The notes: generated by a model from the letters alone, not told the origin. Shown: positions 18,982-28,353, counted from the first letter of the stretch. The stretch is DNA of 64,000 nucleotides from Cytophagaceae bacterium (GCA_027491315.1 JAIXWL010000006.1:1-64000), one strand, 5' to 3'. Numbers and translations: made by a program.

Positions 18982-18989
18982 TAAATTTG
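18982..18989 (+). promoter_or_regulatory. -7 element of the miaB operon
   Basis: TAAATTTG matches TAnnTTTG exactly and lies 23 bp before the miaB ATG. A TTG at 18964-18966 is only 15 bp upstream, so the -33 element is poor. This suggests that miaB and the genes after it have their own promoter in addition to read-through from lolD. Confidence 0.5.
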
Positions 18990-19012
18990 CAAATTAATTC
19001 AATTATTAATTC

Positions 19013-20431
19013 ATGCAAGATTTAAAAGTACTCTCACCAGAGGAGATAAAAGGATTGGATGAACCAAGAATTTCACCCAGCCAGCAGCAGACGGATTATT
19101 CGAAAAAAATCTATTTAGAAAGCTATGGCTGTCAAATGAATTTTGCTGATTCAGAAGTGGTGACATCCATTTTAATGGACCAAGGTTATTCTACAACGTC
19201 TAATATTCAAGAAGCTGATACTATTTTATTGAATACCTGCGCCATTCGTGAAAACGCAGAACAGAAAATACGTCATCGGTTACAAAGTTTTAAACCACTA
19301 AAGGCTAAGAATCCTCATCTAACAGTGGGTATTTTAGGGTGTATGGCGGAGCGTTTAAAAACAAAATTACTAGAGGAAGAAAAAATAGTTGATTTAGTGG
19401 CAGGGCCTGATGCATATCGAGATCTCCCTCGTTTATTAGAGGAAATTGAGGATGGCAATAAAGCAGTTAATGTATTTTTATCCAGAGAAGAAACCTATGG
19501 TAATATTGAACCTGTACGACTACATACCAATGGAGTAACGGCATTAGTTAGCATCATGCGTGGATGTAACAATATGTGTTCATTTTGTGTGGTTCCTTAT
19601 ACTAGAGGCCGAGAAAGATCTAGGGATTTACATTCAATTTTGAAAGAATGCTCCAATTTATTTGATTCTGGCTATCGAGAAGTAACACTTTTGGGGCAAA
19701 ATGTAGATTCCTATCACTGGCAAAATCCTGATACAAAAGAGACCATTAACTTTGCTCAACTATTAGAAAAAGTAGCTCAATTAACCCCTGAACTCCGCGT
19801 TAGGTTCTCTACCTCGCATCCCAAAGACATTACTGACGAGGTATTACATACCATGGCAGCTTATGATAATATTTGTAAAAATATTCATCTTCCGGCGCAG
19901 AGTGGAAATAATAGAATTTTAGAATTAATGAACCGTACCTATACCCGCGAGTGGTATTTGGAACGAATTAAAGCTATAAAACGAATTTTAGGTGAATCAT
20001 GTGGTATTTCACATGACTTAATTGCCGGTTTCTGTTCTGAAACCGAAGAAGAGCATCAAGATACTTTAATTTTATTAGAAGAGGTAAAATATGACTTTGG
20101 TTATATGTTTTCCTATTCAGAAAGACCAGGAACGCCGGCGGAAAAGAAATTGGCAGATGATGTTCCTGAAGAAATAAAAAAAAGAAGGTTACAAGAAATC
20201 ATTGATTTACAAAGAATCCACTCTGCTTATAGAAATCAATTGATGTTAGGGTCCATTCAACGTGTTTTGGTAGAAGGTGATTCAAAAAAATCAGCTGCTC
20301 ATCATTTTGGAAGAACTGATAATAATAAAGTGGTTGTTTTTCCAAAAAAAGAAGAAATGAAAGGGAAATTTGTGGATGTTAAAATTACTCATTGTACCTC
20401 AGGAACCCTATTAGGTGAATTAATCAATTAA
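19013..20431 (+). CDS. miaB: tRNA-2-methylthio-N6-dimethylallyladenosine synthase
   Basis: A 472-residue radical-SAM methylthiotransferase that converts i6A37 to ms2i6A37 in tRNAs reading UNN codons. The N-terminal UPF0004 domain has the three cysteines for the auxiliary cluster ([32 protein letters not shown]). The radical-SAM motif is [20 protein letters not shown] (C-x3-C-x2-C), and a C-terminal TRAM domain follows. It has about 25 extra residues before the first conserved block. Followed after 1 bp by the sigma-54 activator gene. Confidence 0.96.
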   Translation: MQDLKVLSPEEIKGLDEPRISPSQQQTDYSKKIYLESYGCQMNFADSEVVTSILMDQGYSTTSNIQEADTILLNTCAIRENAEQKIRHRLQSFKPLKAKNPHLTVGILGCMAERLKTKLLEEEKIVDLVAGPDAYRDLPRLLEEIEDGNKAVNVFLSREETYGNIEPVRLHTNGVTALVSIMRGCNNMCSFCVVPYTRGRERSRDLHSILKECSNLFDSGYREVTLLGQNVDSYHWQNPDTKETINFAQLLEKVAQLTPELRVRFSTSHPKDITDEVLHTMAAYDNICKNIHLPAQSGNNRILELMNRTYTREWYLERIKAIKRILGESCGISHDLIAGFCSETEEEHQDTLILLEEVKYDFGYMFSYSERPGTPAEKKLADDVPEEIKKRRLQEIIDLQRIHSAYRNQLMLGSIQRVLVEGDSKKSAAHHFGRTDNNKVVVFPKKEEMKGKFVDVKITHCTSGTLLGELIN

Positions 20432-20432
20432 T

Positions 20433-21743
20433 ATGGAATCAAATCATCTGAATGCGATCAAAGCCCGTTTTGGGATAATAGGAAACTCATCTGCCCTATT
20501 AAGAGCCATTTCTGTTGCTGAGCAAGTAGCTCCAACGGATATGACGGTATTAATCACGGGTGAAAGTGGATCAGGAAAAGAATCATTTTCAAAAATTATT
20601 CATTCCTTGTCGAAAAGAAAACATGGTCAATTCATTGCTGTTAACTGTGGAGCCATCCCAGAGGGGACTATTGATTCAGAATTGTTTGGTCATGAAAAAG
20701 GTTCATTTACAGGTGCCATTGAAGCTAGAAAGGGTTATTTTGAGGTAACTGATGGAGGCACTATTTTTCTAGATGAAATAGCTGAAATGCCTTTAGGTAC
20801 ACAAGCTAGGTTGTTGCGTGTCTTAGAAAATGGTGAATTTTATCGAGTGGGTTCTTCTAAAGTACAGAGAACCAACACGCGCGTAGTAGCTGCCACCAAC
20901 GTTAACCTTCAGGATGCTATTTCCAGCGGTAAATTTAGAGAAGATTTATATTATAGACTTTGTACTGTACCTATCTACGTGCCACCTTTAAGAGAGCGTG
21001 GCGACGATATTGAATTGTTGTTTAGGAAATTCACTACAGATTTTTCTGAATTGCACCGAGTGAAACCAATTATGCTTACTCGAGAGGCAAAAGATTTACT
21101 ACAAAAGCAGCGTTTCCCAGGAAATATTAGGCAGTTGAAAAATCTAGCTGAACAAATTTCTGTATTAGAGGTCGGTGATCGGATTGTAGATGATTCCAAG
21201 CTGCAGTATTATTTGGAATTTAATGAGCCCAAAATCAATTCTTCGGTGATTAAAGGAGACTTTTTTACCAGTCCGGAAGGAATTAATGAAAGGGAAATTC
21301 TCTATAAAATTCTATTTGATTTAAAAAGAGACGTAACTGAATTAAAAAAAATATTGTTGAAAGTTATTGAATCTGGTAATGCTAATGCCTACGATATTAT
21401 TTCAAACAATATGTCGATTTTTGAAGACATCAAACCTGAATTTACTGACCTACAAAAGAATTTAGCGCTTCCTTCTACCCCAAGTGCGGTTGAAGTAAGC
21501 CCTAACCCCATTGAAATACATCCTATTAGTAATTCCACAATAGAAGAAGATGTTAATTTCGAAGATGTCAGTGCGCAAGTACAGGATGTAACTTTATCTT
21601 TGGAGAAGCAAGAAAAGGAAATTATTATTCGTGCTTTGAAGAAAAATAGAAATAAGCGTAAATATGCGGCTAAAGATTTAGGGATTTCAGAAAGAACCTT
21701 ATATCGAAAAATTAAACAATATGATTTGGAAGATATTGCCTAA
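20433..21743 (+). CDS. sigma-54-dependent transcriptional activator without sensor domain
   Basis: A 436-residue AAA+ activator. Only about 18 residues precede the AAA+ domain, so there is no receiver, GAF or PAS domain. Walker A is GESGSGKE (43-50); the sigma-54 contact loop is GSFTGA (usual form GAFTGA); Walker B is TIFLDEIAEMP; an arginine-finger region and FPGNIRQLKNL follow. A linker of about 110 residues with helical character leads to a C-terminal Fis-type helix-turn-helix (KYAAKDLGISERTLYRKIKQ). Control must come from a partner protein or from expression level, as for PspF. It may regulate groESL nearby (see findings). Confidence 0.93.
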   Translation: MESNHLNAIKARFGIIGNSSALLRAISVAEQVAPTDMTVLITGESGSGKESFSKIIHSLSKRKHGQFIAVNCGAIPEGTIDSELFGHEKGSFTGAIEARKGYFEVTDGGTIFLDEIAEMPLGTQARLLRVLENGEFYRVGSSKVQRTNTRVVAATNVNLQDAISSGKFREDLYYRLCTVPIYVPPLRERGDDIELLFRKFTTDFSELHRVKPIMLTREAKDLLQKQRFPGNIRQLKNLAEQISVLEVGDRIVDDSKLQYYLEFNEPKINSSVIKGDFFTSPEGINEREILYKILFDLKRDVTELKKILLKVIESGNANAYDIISNNMSIFEDIKPEFTDLQKNLALPSTPSAVEVSPNPIEIHPISNSTIEEDVNFEDVSAQVQDVTLSLEKQEKEIIIRALKKNRNKRKYAAKDLGISERTLYRKIKQYDLEDIA

Positions 21744-22227
21744 ATTGGCTTGGATACTATGTTGCGTGCCCTTATTGAGTGGATGTTATAGTTTCAAAGG
21801 AGCTAGTCTTTCTCCAGAACTTAAAACCATTCAAATAAGTAACATTCGCATGGAAACGGCCGGTGGTCCTGCCAATTTAAGTTTGGATGTAAATGAGCGT
21901 TTAAAGGAATATTTTCAGCGAAATACTTCATTAAAATTAACCAGTCAAGCACCCGATTTATTACTAGAAGGAACTATTGTAGGTTATGAATTAAGTCCTC
22001 AAGCACCTACTTCTGATGATAAGGCCGGATTAAACCGATTAACATTAAGAATTCAATTTAGATTGACCAATCGTTTGGATGAGAATAAAAACTTCGATCA
22101 AGAGTTTTCATTTTATCAGGACTTTCCTCAGAATCAGACTCTGAATCAAGTTGAAAAGACATTGATTCCCAAACTATTGGATCAAATAATCTTAGATTTA
22201 TTTAACAAAATAGCGGGAGATTGGTAA
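21721..22227 (+). CDS. lptE: LptE-family LPS-assembly lipoprotein
   Basis: A 168-residue lipoprotein. The signal peptide ends in the lipobox LLSGC with Cys22 as the acylated residue. After it come YSFKGASLSPELKTI and an alternating beta pattern typical of the LptE/RlpB family, which plugs the LptD barrel and helps place lipopolysaccharide in the outer membrane. The start ATG lies inside the 3' end of the activator gene (23-bp overlap), so the two are translationally coupled. Confidence 0.85.
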   Translation: MIWKILPKLAWILCCVPLLSGCYSFKGASLSPELKTIQISNIRMETAGGPANLSLDVNERLKEYFQRNTSLKLTSQAPDLLLEGTIVGYELSPQAPTSDDKAGLNRLTLRIQFRLTNRLDENKNFDQEFSFYQDFPQNQTLNQVEKTLIPKLLDQIILDLFNKIAGDW

Positions 22228-22230
22228 GCG

Positions 22231-22773
22231 ATGGAAAATAAGGCACAGGATTTATGGTTTCTCTTAAATAAAATTGATCGAAGAAATTCGAGTCTTCAGC
22301 ATTCATTTGATGGGGATAAAGAAGCATTCCCCTATTTTTATTTATTGTTTTGGAATGAAAAATTCAATCCTAATCACCAAAAGAAAATAGCCTTAATGTC
22401 TTCTTCGAGAAAGCAATATTTTGAATCCATTTTTGACATAGAGGAATTGGCTTCTCCTTATTTGGAAAAAGATAATTTTAAAACGGCCATACCAGATGTC
22501 AAGGAACAATTGCAGGTTATCGATGACTTTTTACAAAATCTACCTAGCATTGCTCGTCCTAAAAAGAATTCAAATGATACAGATACTGACATATTGGATT
22601 TAGCAGAACTAAAAAATGCCACCCCTATTTCAGAAACTTTTGCCAAAATTCTCGAAAGACAAGAGAAATACGAAAGAGCGATTGAGATGTATGAAAAATT
22701 AAGTTTGATTAAACCTGAAAAAAGCCCTTACTTTGCAGCTCGAATTTCCGAATTGAAACATAAATTAAATTAA
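22231..22773 (+). CDS. hypothetical protein with C-terminal TPR-like helix pair
   Basis: A 180-residue soluble protein of unknown role. The N-terminal half (LWFLLNKIDRRNSSLQHSF) is helical. The last 45 residues (ISETFAKILERQEKYERAIE followed by MYEKLSLIKPEKSPYF) look like one tetratricopeptide repeat. It lies 3 bp after lptE and 7 bp before secG, in the same operon. No catalytic motif is visible. A structural or adaptor role in envelope assembly is only an inference from position. Confidence 0.75.
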   Translation: MENKAQDLWFLLNKIDRRNSSLQHSFDGDKEAFPYFYLLFWNEKFNPNHQKKIALMSSSRKQYFESIFDIEELASPYLEKDNFKTAIPDVKEQLQVIDDFLQNLPSIARPKKNSNDTDTDILDLAELKNATPISETFAKILERQEKYERAIEMYEKLSLIKPEKSPYFAARISELKHKLN

Positions 22774-22780
22774 ATAAACA

Positions 22781-23107
22781 ATGTTCACCGTATTAATTTC
22801 ACTTATAGTATTATTTTCTGCACTTTTAATCATCTTGATTTTGGTTCAAAATCCAAAAGGTGGTGGTATTAGTGGGGAGTTTTCATCTGCAGGTGCCACT
22901 CAAATGTTTGGTGTTCAAAAAACAGGTGATTTAGTAGAACAATTAACTTGGGGATTTTCTATTGGTATTTTGGTATTAGTTTTATTGACCAATTTTACTC
23001 TATCCTCAAGTACTACTGATGCTACACAGTCAGTTAACGTAGAAAAAGCAGCCGGTAAAACTTTACCAGCTGCCCCTGCTCCTAGCCCTGCTGCACCAAC
23101 AAAATAA
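22781..23107 (+). CDS. secG: preprotein translocase subunit SecG
   Basis: A 108-residue inner-membrane protein with two membrane segments (about 3-22 and 54-73) and the SecG segment LVQNPKGGGISGEFSSAGAT between them. It assists SecYE in protein export. The C-terminus is an extra Ala/Pro-rich tail (APAPSPAAPTK) common in Bacteroidota SecG. Last gene before the groESL control region. Confidence 0.93.
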   Translation: MFTVLISLIVLFSALLIILILVQNPKGGGISGEFSSAGATQMFGVQKTGDLVEQLTWGFSIGILVLVLLTNFTLSSSTTDATQSVNVEKAAGKTLPAAPAPSPAAPTK

Positions 23108-23110
23108 GTA

Positions 23111-23140
23111 TACTGACAAGAATTGTCTACATACTGACAA
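23111..23140 (+). repeat. two TACTGACAA repeats upstream of groES, 21 bp apart
   Basis: The 9-mer TACTGACAA occurs at 23111-23119 and 23132-23140, a register of exactly 21 bp, or two helical turns. The first copy is also part of the perfect palindrome GACAA-GAA-TTGTC (23115-23127), and the second of the imperfect CTGACA-N3-TTACAG (23134-23148). The sites lie 20-49 bp upstream of the sigma-54 promoter, so they would be unusually close for enhancer sites. I infer activator-binding sites. Confidence 0.5.
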
Positions 23141-23159
23141 TTTTACAGCTTATATTTTT

Positions 23160-23175
23160 TGGCACACATCATGCT
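23160..23175 (+). promoter_or_regulatory. sigma-54 (-24/-12) promoter of groESL
   Basis: TGGCACACATCATGCT aligns with the sigma-54 consensus TGGCACGN4TTGCW at 14 of 16 positions; only the G after TGGCAC and the first T of TTGC differ. The invariant GG (23161-23162) and GC (23173-23174) have the required spacing. No CIRCE element is present upstream of groES. The predicted transcription start is near 23186. Confidence 0.7.
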
Positions 23176-23184
23176 GATAAATGG

Positions 23185-23211
23185 AAAGTCCTTAGATGAT
23201 AAGGACTTTTT
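23185..23211 (+). terminator. perfect 10-bp hairpin at the groESL transcript start
   Basis: AAAGTCCTTA and TAAGGACTTT form a perfect 10-bp stem around the loop GATGA, followed by two more T. It can be the terminator of the secG operon. It also begins at the predicted sigma-54 start site, so it would form the very 5' end of the groESL mRNA and could stabilise it. Confidence 0.6.
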
Positions 23212-23241
23212 ATATGTTAATAACTTAAAATCTATATTATT

Positions 23242-23520
23242 ATGTCAAAATTAAGTATCAAGCCCTTAGCAGATCGGGTTGTTGTTGAGCCTGCTCAAGC
23301 TGAAGAAAAAACTGCTTTTGGTATCATTATTCCAGATACTGCTAAAGAGAAACCACAAAAAGGAACGATTGTTGCCGTAGGAAATGGCAAAAAAGATGAG
23401 CCTATCACTGTCAATGTAGGTGATTCTGTTTTGTATGGTAAATATTCTGGAACCGAAATTACTATTGACGGTAAGGATTATTTAATCATGCGTGAATCTG
23501 ACATTTTTGCAGTTTTATAG
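23242..23520 (+). CDS. groES: co-chaperonin GroES
   Basis: A 92-residue GroES of the usual length. It has the N-terminal [18 protein letters not shown], the mobile loop [15 protein letters not shown] and the C-terminal [14 protein letters not shown]. It caps the GroEL ring during folding. It is followed by groEL after 46 bp and preceded by a sigma-54-type promoter rather than a CIRCE operator. Confidence 0.98.
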   Translation: MSKLSIKPLADRVVVEPAQAEEKTAFGIIIPDTAKEKPQKGTIVAVGNGKKDEPITVNVGDSVLYGKYSGTEITIDGKDYLIMRESDIFAVL

Positions 23521-23566
23521 TTTTCATACTTTAAAATATTTCAACCAGTAAAATTTATTTAACAAA

Positions 23567-25198
23567 ATGGCAAAAGAACTATATTTTGACACCGAGGCGA
23601 GAGAAAAAATGAAAAGAGGGGTTGATACCCTTGCAAACGCCGTAAAAGTAACATTAGGACCTAAGGGACGTAATGTTATCATTGATAAAAAATTCGGATC
23701 TCCTTCTATTACGAAAGACGGTGTATCTGTAGCAAAAGAAATTGAATTAGAGGACGCAGTTGAAAACATGGGTGCTCAATTGGTGAAGGAAGTAGCATCT
23801 AAAACTGCAGATCAAGCTGGAGATGGTACTACTACGGCAACGGTATTGGCTCAATCTATTTACACGATTGGTTCTAAAAACGTAGCTGCAGGTGCTAATC
23901 CAATGGATTTGAAGCGTGGTATCGAAAAGGCGGTTGAAGCTATCGTAGGAAACTTGAGAACTCAATCTCGTCCTATCACGACTTCTACTGAGATTGCACA
24001 AGTGGCAACTATTTCAGCGAATAACGATGTTGAAATCGGTCAAATGATTTCTTCAGCCATGGAGAAAGTTGGTCGTGAAGGCGTAATTACTGTTGAAGAG
24101 GCACGTGGTACTGAAACTGAAGTAAAAACAGTAGAGGGTATGCAATTCGATCGTGGATATTTATCTGCCTACTTTGTAACTAATACAGACAAAATGGAGG
24201 TTGAATTAGAAAAACCTTTCATTTTAATTTCTGAGAAGAAAGTATCTTCTATGAAAGAATTACTTCCTGTATTGGAAGCAGTAGCTCAAACTGGTCGTCC
24301 TTTGTTAATCATTTCTGAAGATGTGGATGGTGAGGCATTGGCTACTTTGGTAGTTAATAAAATCCGCGGTGCGCTGAAAGTAGCTGCTGTAAAAGCTCCA
24401 GGTTTTGGTGATCGTAGAAAAGCTATGTTAGAAGACATTGCTATCTTAACAGGTGGTACTGTTATCGCTGAAGAAAGAGGTTTCAAATTAGAAAATGCTA
24501 CTTTGGAATACCTTGGACAAGCTGAGAAGGTAATCATTGACAAAGACAACACTACTGTTGTTAATGGAAATGGTTCTAAAGATGATATCGAAAATCGTGT
24601 TAACCAAATCAAAGCTCAAATTGAAAACACGACTTCAGATTATGATCGTGAGAAATTACAAGAGCGTTTAGCTAAGCTTTCTGGTGGTGTGGCTATCCTT
24701 TACATTGGTGCTGCTACTGAAGTGGAGATGAAAGAGAAGAAAGACCGCGTAGATGATGCTTTGCATGCTACTAGAGCTGCTGTAGAAGAAGGTATTGTAG
24801 CTGGTGGAGGTGTAGCCTTAATTCGTGCTATCAGTGCTTTAGATACGCTTACTGGTGAGAACGAAGACCAAAATACAGGTATCAATATCATTCGTCAAGC
24901 GGTAGAATCTCCATTGCGTACTATTGTTTCCAACGCAGGTGGTGAAGGTTCGGTTGTTATCAATGCTGTTAAAGCAGGTAAAGATGACTTCGGATACAAT
25001 GCACGCGAAGATAAATATGAAAATATGATTGCTGCGGGTATTATTGACCCAACTAAAGTGACTCGTTTAGCTTTAGAAAATGCTGCATCTATCGCAGGGT
25101 TATTATTAACTACAGAATGCGTTATTGCTGATAAACCAGCAGCTGAACCTGCACATGGTCACGGACCAGGTGGCGGCGGAATGGGCGGCATGATGTAA
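23567..25198 (+). CDS. groEL: chaperonin GroEL
   Basis: A 543-residue 60-kDa chaperonin. Hallmarks are the ATP site [13 protein letters not shown] with upstream [13 protein letters not shown], the central [38 protein letters not shown], and the C-terminal glycine-methionine tail GGGGMGGMM. Codon use and the early G/C-ending choices look like those of a highly expressed gene. A strong terminator follows. Confidence 0.98.
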   Translation: MAKELYFDTEAREKMKRGVDTLANAVKVTLGPKGRNVIIDKKFGSPSITKDGVSVAKEIELEDAVENMGAQLVKEVASKTADQAGDGTTTATVLAQSIYTIGSKNVAAGANPMDLKRGIEKAVEAIVGNLRTQSRPITTSTEIAQVATISANNDVEIGQMISSAMEKVGREGVITVEEARGTETEVKTVEGMQFDRGYLSAYFVTNTDKMEVELEKPFILISEKKVSSMKELLPVLEAVAQTGRPLLIISEDVDGEALATLVVNKIRGALKVAAVKAPGFGDRRKAMLEDIAILTGGTVIAEERGFKLENATLEYLGQAEKVIIDKDNTTVVNGNGSKDDIENRVNQIKAQIENTTSDYDREKLQERLAKLSGGVAILYIGAATEVEMKEKKDRVDDALHATRAAVEEGIVAGGGVALIRAISALDTLTGENEDQNTGINIIRQAVESPLRTIVSNAGGEGSVVINAVKAGKDDFGYNAREDKYENMIAAGIIDPTKVTRLALENAASIAGLLLTTECVIADKPAAEPAHGHGPGGGGMGGMM

Positions 25199-25218
25199 TT
25201 TAATTAGATTTTTTAGTG

Positions 25219-25247
25219 AAAACTCCCCATCTTTGGGGAGTTTTTTT
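25219..25247 (+). terminator. rho-independent terminator after groEL
   Basis: AACTCCCC and GGGGAGTT form a GC-rich stem with loop ATCTTT, followed by a run of seven T in total. It ends the groESL transcript just before the nucleotidase gene. Confidence 0.9.
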
Positions 25248-25259
25248 ATTACCCAAACT

Positions 25260-25784
25260 ATGAAAAGAATTGCCATTGATATGGATGATGTGCTAGCAGA
25301 TACATCCTTAAAAATCATTGATCAAATAAATCTACGCCTCCATAAAAATTATAATCATGCTGATTTATTGGAAAGTGATGCCTTAAAATTAGCTTTTTAC
25401 CAAGATTATCAATCCAATAACCAATTTCTATGGGAACCAGGATTTTTCTTGGACATTGAGGTAAAAGAAGATGCTATCGAAGTTGTCAAACAATTGCAAA
25501 AGAAATATGAAATTTTTATCGTTTCGGCAGCTACTGAATTTCCTGAATCCATGAAGGAAAAGTTAATTTGGTTAGAGAAACATTTCCCTTTTATAGGCTG
25601 GCAACATACGGTTTTCTGTGGGCATAAGCACCTTATTCAGGCCGATTATTTAATAGATGATCATGAAAAGAATTTAGTTAGCTTCACAGGAAAACCCATA
25701 CTCTATTCAGCCTTGCATAATCTTCATATACACGAGTACGAACGTGTCAATACTTGGAAGGAAGTGGGTCAAATGTTTTTGTAG
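25260..25784 (+). CDS. 5'(3')-deoxyribonucleotidase-like HAD phosphatase
   Basis: A 174-residue HAD-family protein. The first motif is DMDDVLADT near residue 7, with the two catalytic aspartates. YEIFIVSAATEFP carries the motif II serine, and YLIDDHEKNLVSF holds the motif IV aspartates. The NT5C-type cap between motifs is short. It probably dephosphorylates dNMPs. I chose ATG 25260 because the longer frame from 25233 would begin inside the groEL terminator hairpin. Confidence 0.85.
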   Translation: MKRIAIDMDDVLADTSLKIIDQINLRLHKNYNHADLLESDALKLAFYQDYQSNNQFLWEPGFFLDIEVKEDAIEVVKQLQKKYEIFIVSAATEFPESMKEKLIWLEKHFPFIGWQHTVFCGHKHLIQADYLIDDHEKNLVSFTGKPILYSALHNLHIHEYERVNTWKEVGQMFL

Positions 25785-25787
25785 TTT

Positions 25788-26933
25788 ATGAATTCTATGC
25801 TTCAAGCTAGACTTGCCATTAGTGTTTTATTTTTACTGTGCGGATTAAATTTTGCTTCTTGGGCAATTAGAATTCCAGATTTTAAAGAATTCTTATCCAT
25901 GTCAGATGCGGAATTAGGTAGTATTCTCATGGGATTACCAATTGGTTCCATGGTTTCTCTTCCTATTGCAGGTTTGTTAATTGCGCGCTTTAATTCCAAG
26001 GTAATTTGTCTATTGGCTGTTATACTTTATGTTATCATTATACCAGCCCTAACGTTTATTTCAAGTTCTTTATTTCTGTTTATTGGATTATTCGCTTTTG
26101 GAATGGCTGGTGATATTTTAAATATTTCCATGAATACCCAAGTGGTTAGTTTAGAGAAAATTACCAATAAAAAAGTCATGTCTTCCTCTCACGCTATTTT
26201 TTCAATAGGCCTGATGTTAGGCTCGATAGTAGGAGGATATTTAATTAAATATGATATCACATTAAAGCAACACTATTTTTTAATTGCACTCTGTAATTTG
26301 TTTTCTATTTTGGCTATTTATCGATATTTATTAACTGATTCTACACGAAATGATGAAGAAAATGTAGAAGTTAAAGCCAAATTCAAATTAAACAAATACC
26401 TTATCATCCTCTCCTTTGTGGCCTTTTGTGGCATGCTATGTGAAGGAGCTATGGCTGATTGGATCAGTTTGTATTTCAAATCATTACCTGATTTATCTGG
26501 TTTCCCATTTACCATCGGTTTTTCTTCGTTCGCATTCTCCATGGTTATAGGTAGATTATTGGGCGACTGGGCTGCCAAACATTTATCAGTACGCAATATC
26601 CTACTGATTAATGGTCTGTTAATTGCTCTTGGAATGACTATAACGGTCCTATTTTCCCAAGTTTTTGTATTAATATTTGGATGTTTTCTCACAGGTCTAG
26701 GAATCTCTACCATTGTTCCCATGATATACTCTCAAGCAGGGAATACTCGTGACACCTCTCCTGCCATGGCTATTGCAGCCGTCTCCACCATAGCCTATGT
26801 AGGCTTCATGTTAGGCCCGGTTGTCATTGGTTTTTTATCTGAATATTACGGTCTCAATCGAGCATTGATCCTCTTAATTATCCTAGGAGTGTTAGCAAGC
26901 GGTATCAGTAAGTTTGCTTTAAGTAAGGAATAG
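25788..26933 (+). CDS. MFS transporter, YbjJ-like
   Basis: A 381-residue membrane protein with about twelve hydrophobic segments. The start (FLLCGLNFASWAIRIPDFKE, SMSDAELGSILMGLPIGSM) resembles the YbjJ group of major-facilitator proteins, whose substrates are poorly known. The second half contains IGRLLGDWAAKHLS, a degenerate copy of the loop motif. It lies 3 bp after the nucleotidase gene. A second ATG at 25797 is an alternative start. Confidence 0.85.
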   Translation: MNSMLQARLAISVLFLLCGLNFASWAIRIPDFKEFLSMSDAELGSILMGLPIGSMVSLPIAGLLIARFNSKVICLLAVILYVIIIPALTFISSSLFLFIGLFAFGMAGDILNISMNTQVVSLEKITNKKVMSSSHAIFSIGLMLGSIVGGYLIKYDITLKQHYFLIALCNLFSILAIYRYLLTDSTRNDEENVEVKAKFKLNKYLIILSFVAFCGMLCEGAMADWISLYFKSLPDLSGFPFTIGFSSFAFSMVIGRLLGDWAAKHLSVRNILLINGLLIALGMTITVLFSQVFVLIFGCFLTGLGISTIVPMIYSQAGNTRDTSPAMAIAAVSTIAYVGFMLGPVVIGFLSEYYGLNRALILLIILGVLASGISKFALSKE

Positions 26934-27004
26934 CTTGCCTTCTAATTGAATAATTTATATATTTAATTATCTTTAATTAATAATCAATTCATTATTTCAT
27001 TGAT

Positions 27005-28312
27005 ATGAATAAACACGTCATATTCTGGTCTATAACTGTAGGTTTGGGAGGAATGTTATTTGGTCTAGATGTAGCAGTCATTTCTGGCGCAGAATTAGCT
27101 ATTCAAAAATTGTGGCACTTAGATAGTTGGACCCACGGTTTAGCGGTGGCTACGGCTTTATACGGTACAGTAGTTGGTGCTGCTCTAGGTGGAATACCCG
27201 CTGATCGATATGGTAGAAAACAAACACTTTTATGGATAGGCATTAGTTTCTTTGTATCATCTCTTGGCGCAGCTTTAGCTACAGACGTGAATCTTTTTAT
27301 GTTATTTAGATTTTTAGGAGGCCTAGGAATAGGTGCCTCGTCGGTGGTTGCTCCTATTTATATATCCGAAATTGCTCCCCCACAGCATCGTGGTAAATTG
27401 GTTATTTCATTTCAGTTAAATGTGGTTTTGGGTATATTATTGGCCTATATTTCCAATTATTTACTTCAAGGTGGTGATGACGATTGGCGCTATATGTTAG
27501 GTATGGTGGCTATACCAAGTTTATTATTTTCATTTTTGATACTATTTACTCCAGAAACACCTCAATTTTTATTACTGAAACGAAATGATGAAGCCGGAGC
27601 ATTAAAGGTGTTGACATTGGCTGATCCAGATCCTGAGGGAACATTGAAACGCATTATGGATAATGCCAAAGCACAAATAAAAATAGAGCATTTATTCTCA
27701 AAAAAGTTTTTTACTCCTTTGCTCCTATCTTTTCTATTTGCCTTTTTTAACCAGATGTCGGGCATAAATGCCATTATCTATTATGCTCCAAGGATTTATG
27801 AATTAACAGGTTTGGGAAAAGAAAGTGCTTTGCTTTCAACCGCTGGAATCGGTGTTGCTAACCTATTATTTACGCTCATGGGATGGTATTTTATTGATAA
27901 AATCGGAAGAAGAATATTGATGTATATAGGCTCGGTTGGTTACATCATATCATTAGGCTTAATCGCCTATTCATTTTATCAAGAATCCTATGCCTTAGTT
28001 CCAATCTATATCTTTATGTTCATTGCTTCACACGCCATTGGTCAGGGATCGGTAATTTGGGTCTTTATATCTGAAATCTTCCCCAATTCGGTCCGGGCAT
28101 CAGGCATGGCATGGGGTTCTTTGACCCATTGGTTATTAGCTGCATTAGTAGCTAATTTCTTCCCCATTTTAACCGAAAATTTTGGAGGTACATTTATATT
28201 TAGTCTTTTCGGAATTATGATGGTTGGGCAATTCTTTTACGTCATGTTTATGATGCCTGAGACAAAAGGTGCATCCTTAGAAGATATCGAAAAGCAAATC
28301 ATTGTTCATTAA
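27005..28312 (+). CDS. MFS sugar transporter (sugar porter family)
   Basis: A 435-residue sugar porter of the XylE/GalP/GLUT type. It has twelve membrane segments and the family motifs GIPADRYGRKQTLLWIG (loop 2-3), FTPETPQFL after helix 6, FFNQMSGINAIIYYAPRI in helix 7, WYFIDKIGRRILMYIG (loop 8-9) and the C-terminal PETKGASLEDIE. It likely carries a hexose or pentose with protons or by diffusion. No sugar-use genes lie beside it. The 71-bp gap before it holds only AT-rich sequence. Confidence 0.92.
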   Translation: MNKHVIFWSITVGLGGMLFGLDVAVISGAELAIQKLWHLDSWTHGLAVATALYGTVVGAALGGIPADRYGRKQTLLWIGISFFVSSLGAALATDVNLFMLFRFLGGLGIGASSVVAPIYISEIAPPQHRGKLVISFQLNVVLGILLAYISNYLLQGGDDDWRYMLGMVAIPSLLFSFLILFTPETPQFLLLKRNDEAGALKVLTLADPDPEGTLKRIMDNAKAQIKIEHLFSKKFFTPLLLSFLFAFFNQMSGINAIIYYAPRIYELTGLGKESALLSTAGIGVANLLFTLMGWYFIDKIGRRILMYIGSVGYIISLGLIAYSFYQESYALVPIYIFMFIASHAIGQGSVIWVFISEIFPNSVRASGMAWGSLTHWLLAALVANFFPILTENFGGTFIFSLFGIMMVGQFFYVMFMMPETKGASLEDIEKQIIVH

Positions 28313-28315
28313 ATG

Positions 28316-28353
28316 AAATGTGCATTTAGACGGATAAGTCTAGATGCACATTT
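28316..28353. terminator. 16-bp hairpin between convergent MFS and GNAT genes
   Basis: AAATGTGCATTTAGAC (28316-28331) pairs with GTCTAGATGCACATTT (28338-28353) with one G-T wobble and a six-base loop. The right arm also encodes the last residues of the GNAT protein. No T-tract follows on either strand, so it is terminator-like but not canonical. Confidence 0.5.

Noticed and set aside
23108-23241. CIRCE operator before groES
   Set aside because: The TTAGCACTC-N9-GAGTGCTAA inverted repeat is absent; the region holds a sigma-54 promoter instead.
23747-24891. Antisense open frames within groEL
   Set aside because: They result from the biased codon use of groEL and show no family features.
25233-25259. 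Longer nucleotidase frame starting at 25233
   Set aside because: Its start lies within the groEL terminator hairpin; ATG 25260 begins right at the conserved first strand.
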